64,000 nucleotides of DNA from Micropterus salmoides (lineage: Eukaryota; Chordata; Actinopteri; Centrarchiformes; Centrarchidae), in NCBI RefSeq assembly GCF_014851395.1, contig NW_024040152.1:18094308-18158307 (forward strand), in the 5' to 3' direction. The translations under genes were made by a program, and so were the position numbers. How positions within the stretch are numbered: the first letter of the stretch is position 1; every line of letters starts with the position of its first letter. Below, piece after piece: positions 61,400-64,000 of the stretch. Below the pieces are notes generated by a model. The model saw only the letters and a list, made by a program, of their open reading frames with translations, was not told the DNA's origin and did no database searches.

Positions 61400-63740
61400 G
61401 ATAAATGGATGTAGAGGGGAGTGGTAGTGGAGAAAGGATGCCATCTGGACGCTGAGTCTGATTATATTGCACGGTTGCTCGATTGCTGGCGACATGTATC
61501 CTGAACGAAGAGAATGAATTCAGCGACTGAGGAGGTCTGAAGTGAGGGGTAAGCATCTAGTGGCTAGTGGGTTCTTGTTTCTTCAAGCCTTTAAATAACA
61601 TTGTGATGTGGGAATGAGAGGTGGACGGACATGGGAAGCCGGTGACTATTCTTGAAGAAGAAATTGATGCCTGCTAAGTAGGTCTGGATGGTAGAGGAGC
61701 GGATTTTCTCAATGGAATGCGCAAAGGTGATGAAATTGCAGATGTAAATGGCAGCAGATATGTGGCGTAAAATGCCTTGAAGGGATTCCAGCCAGTCAAG
61801 TAGGCTGAGAGAGTGCTAGGGGCGAGGTTGTTAATGATGGCTTCTTGTGAGGTGTAAGAGAGGTTTCTCAGCTGAGGATTTAGTTTAATGTTGTGGTTGA
61901 AAACGGTGGCACTGGTGTGGGATGACAGTCCGATTCTGGAGCCAAGTGTCTGAATTTCTGTAAAGAGAAACGAGACAATGAATCGGCGATGCTGTTTTGG
62001 TGGCCGGGAACATGAGCTGCCCTGAGGATGAACTGATGTTGGGCGGATATTAGTGTGAGTCTGTGATGGAACTGACCGGAGAACGAGATCGACCTTTGTT
62101 TAAGATTTCAACTACTGCTGTGTTGTCGGAATGAATGAGAACGGACTTCCTTGACCATTCGTGCTCCCAAAGAATGGCGGCGATGACGATGGGATATAGT
62201 TTGTGGAGCGCCAATGAAGGAGAGCCGGACTTGGTGCTTAAATGTCTGAATTCTGAGGGCCAAGTGGAGGCACTTGAGGCGAACCTCCTCCCCGCCGAAA
62301 CCTACAGAAGGCGCTGCGTCAGTGTACAGCTGAATGTCCTCAGGCTGGGTGATGAAGTCTTCATAGAAGAAGGAAATGCAGTTCCAGGGAACCAGGAAAT
62401 GTAGTCACAGACGCATTTCCATTTTGGAGAGAGAGAGGGGATGGCTGCGGCTGAGGTTAAGAGATTGGACAAGAAGGATTTTGCCTGCGGAATTATGCGA
62501 ATGGCATAATTGAGATGGCCGAGGAGGGCTAGTAGCTGACGTTTGGTGCATCTGACTGCTAGAAGAAACTTTGAGAGAAGTAGAGAGATGCGCTGTATTT
62601 TCTTTGCGGGCAGCGATGCCTGAAAGGAGGTTGAGTCCAGGGTGATCCCTAAGAACTCGATGGAGGTGCTAGGCCCTGAGGTTTTCTCTTTGGAGAGGGG
62701 GATGCCTAGTTCATGAAAAGCTTTGATGAGAGTATCAAGCCCTGCACGAAGGGGTGACGATGGTGGAGTGACAACGAGGAAATCGTCAAGGAGTTGGAGT
62801 ATGTAAGGAAGTCTGTAGTTGTTAGTCAAGATCCAGCACAGGGCTTCAGACAGGGAGTCAAAGATCTTGGGACTGCTTGAAGCCGAAGGCAAGACGCACG
62901 GAAAAGTAATAGGCTCCTTTCCAGCAAACCCCGAAAAAACGCCAGAAATCTGGGTGTATGGGCAAGACTTTGAATGCGCTGGTAATATCTGCCCTTTGAT
63001 CTGCTATGCGGATGAGGGTGATGGCATGATTAATGGAGAAATCCGGGCTGGGGAACTTCCGGGTGGCAACGCCTAGAGAACTGATTCGGAACGCTGAAAA
63101 AGGAGACTTGTCGAATGGGCCTATCATGGAACCCTTTTTGACTTCTTTAGCTATTAAAGAGTCGACTATGTGGGGTTTTGAGAGAGCAGACTGCGGCAGG
63201 TGTGCGTAGAGTCTGGGAGGACTACTATACCTGGATGGAAACCGTGTGTGAATTCGTTTATGAGAAAATTAACGAACAGTCTATCTGGGTGATTTTGTAA
63301 ATCAGTGGCGAGGCTGTTGACCTTGACTGGTGTGCCGTCAGGAGTGGTCAGATTATGAGGGCAGGTGCTCCTGGTGTGAGCTCCTTTGCAATAGGAGCAG
63401 ACGTGCATGAGTCAGCAGTTGGACATTGAGCAGCCGAGGTGAGGCCTGAGAGCCGCGGGAAGACGGGGATATTTCGTCGGAGAAGCGAGGATCCTGGCGA
63501 TGCCGTGGTATGCTCACCTCGGATCGCAAACGACTCCCCCGAGACACTTGGCTGATGTCTGACTGCTGTGGTGTAGGTGGGATGTAGTCGATTTGGAAAA
63601 GCTCGTCGTAAAGGTCGTGACTCGGGTGAGTTGATTTCTAGTTCGGGGTCCATGATTTTGACCGTTGTCTCTCTTGCATCGAGCAAACGGAGACAGAGGA
63701 GGCCGGTTGAATAGCCCGGGTGTAGATATACTTGTCAGCT
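61400..63740 (-). mobile_element. DIRS/Ngaro-type retrotransposon, degenerate
   Basis: Minus-strand domains run in the expected order from high to low coordinates. A Gag-like region with a CCHC-type knuckle (CSYCKGAHTRSTC, near 63400) and HPDRLFVNFLINEFTHGF is followed by reverse transcriptase (PFSAFRISSLGVATRKF; ADITSAFKVLPIHPDFWRFF; LLDDFLVV; FLGITLDS; LLGHLNYAIRIIPQ). RNase H follows (HSDNTAVVEILNKG near 62130; PGHQNSIADSLSRF near 62000), then the N-terminal part of a tyrosine recombinase (NLAPSTLSAYLTGW near 61810; LRSGYMSPAIE near 61500). Several frameshifts and stops break it, and it is truncated before the recombinase catalytic region. No terminal repeats are visible in the window. Confidence 0.82.
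62302..63127 (-). pseudogene. Reverse transcriptase fragment of the DIRS/Ngaro element
   Basis: Two overlapping open stretches in different frames (63127-62858 and 62892-62302) together cover the polymerase domain, with a frame break near 62880 in FGFKQS/SPKIFDSLSEALCWIL. The catalytic LLDDFL aspartates survive. A short deletion near 63020 has removed part of the palm between INHAITLIRIAD and RADITSAFK. Confidence 0.75.
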
Positions 63741-63774
63741 GATTAGGTGTGGTTTTAGGCGTGGCCCTGGTCCT

Positions 63775-63835
63775 GAACCTAAGTTAACTACATTTTGGAT
63801 AAAAGCATCAGTTAAATGAATAAAAGATCTTTTTA
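63775..63835 (+). repeat. SINE/LINE tail-like remnant
   Basis: CATTTTGGATAAAAGCATC followed by AGTTAAATGAATAAA resembles the TTTGGATAAAAGCGTC...AAATGAATAAA tail that ends many fish SINEs. Only the tail is visible. Confidence 0.5.
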
Positions 63836-64000
63836 TATTTTTACAAACAAAATTTGTTAAAATTGTCACTTCCAGGAAAGCTTTTAGTGCAACTCCTTGC
63901 AAGTTTTTTTTTGTCATCTCCTGTCTACAGCAATTACGTTGTAGCTGATGGATTGTCAACAACTTTAATATCAATTTTGACAAATGCAATTATGATAAAT

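Overview
The window is nuclear DNA from a ray-finned fish, probably a spiny-rayed teleost. It has GT-AG spliced genes, polyadenylation signals, many CA/TG microsatellites and a typical fish transposon mix: Tc1, CR1/L2-type LINEs, a tRNA-derived SINE, a Tx1-like ORF1 element and a DIRS/Ngaro element. The organism call is inference from these features. No bacterial operon, CRISPR array or rRNA gene was seen.

Four protein-coding genes can be rebuilt exon by exon. tbrg4/fastkd4 (+, coding 4046-9006) encodes a mitochondrial FAST-kinase/RAP protein of 634 aa. nacad (+, 11359-23489) encodes a NAC-alpha-domain protein of about 2217 aa, most of it from one 5.5 kb exon. glipr2/GAPR-1 (-, 25295-29226) encodes a CAP-superfamily Golgi protein of 156 aa. 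steap4 (+, 49891-59549) encodes a six-transmembrane metalloreductase of 472 aa. The tbrg4-nacad pair keeps the same order and orientation as human 7p13. This, together with protein details, identifies the second gene as nacad rather than naca/skNAC. nacad and glipr2 are convergent, with polyadenylation signals about 1.1 kb apart. glipr2 and steap4 are divergent across about 20 kb of gene-poor DNA.

Layout: 1-3.3 kb is upstream sequence with a LINE tail; 3.3-9.4 kb tbrg4; 9.4-11.3 kb intergenic with a G-rich tract; 11.36-23.6 kb nacad; 24.7-29.2 kb glipr2; 29.3-42.6 kb non-coding with microsatellites and a SINE; 42.68-47.16 kb a LINE split by a second retroelement; 47.2-49.9 kb non-coding; 49.9-60.1 kb steap4, whose largest intron holds a LINE fragment and a complete but frameshifted Tc1 transposon; 60.7-61.2 kb an unclassified repeat; 61.4-63.75 kb a degenerate DIRS/Ngaro element on the minus strand.

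The most interesting structures are: (i) an ORF1-only, SGNH-hydrolase-bearing non-LTR element inserted in the pyrimidine tract of a LINE 3' UTR; (ii) a phase-symmetric block of three nacad exons (1996 codons) whose skipping would give a compact 221-aa NACA-like protein; (iii) a (TG)15-T7 tract beside the acceptor of an in-frame tbrg4 exon; (iv) two long snap-back hairpins inside steap4 introns; and (v) a steap4 coding region split into ten exons. The four genes do not form one pathway; their neighbourhood is ordinary vertebrate synteny.
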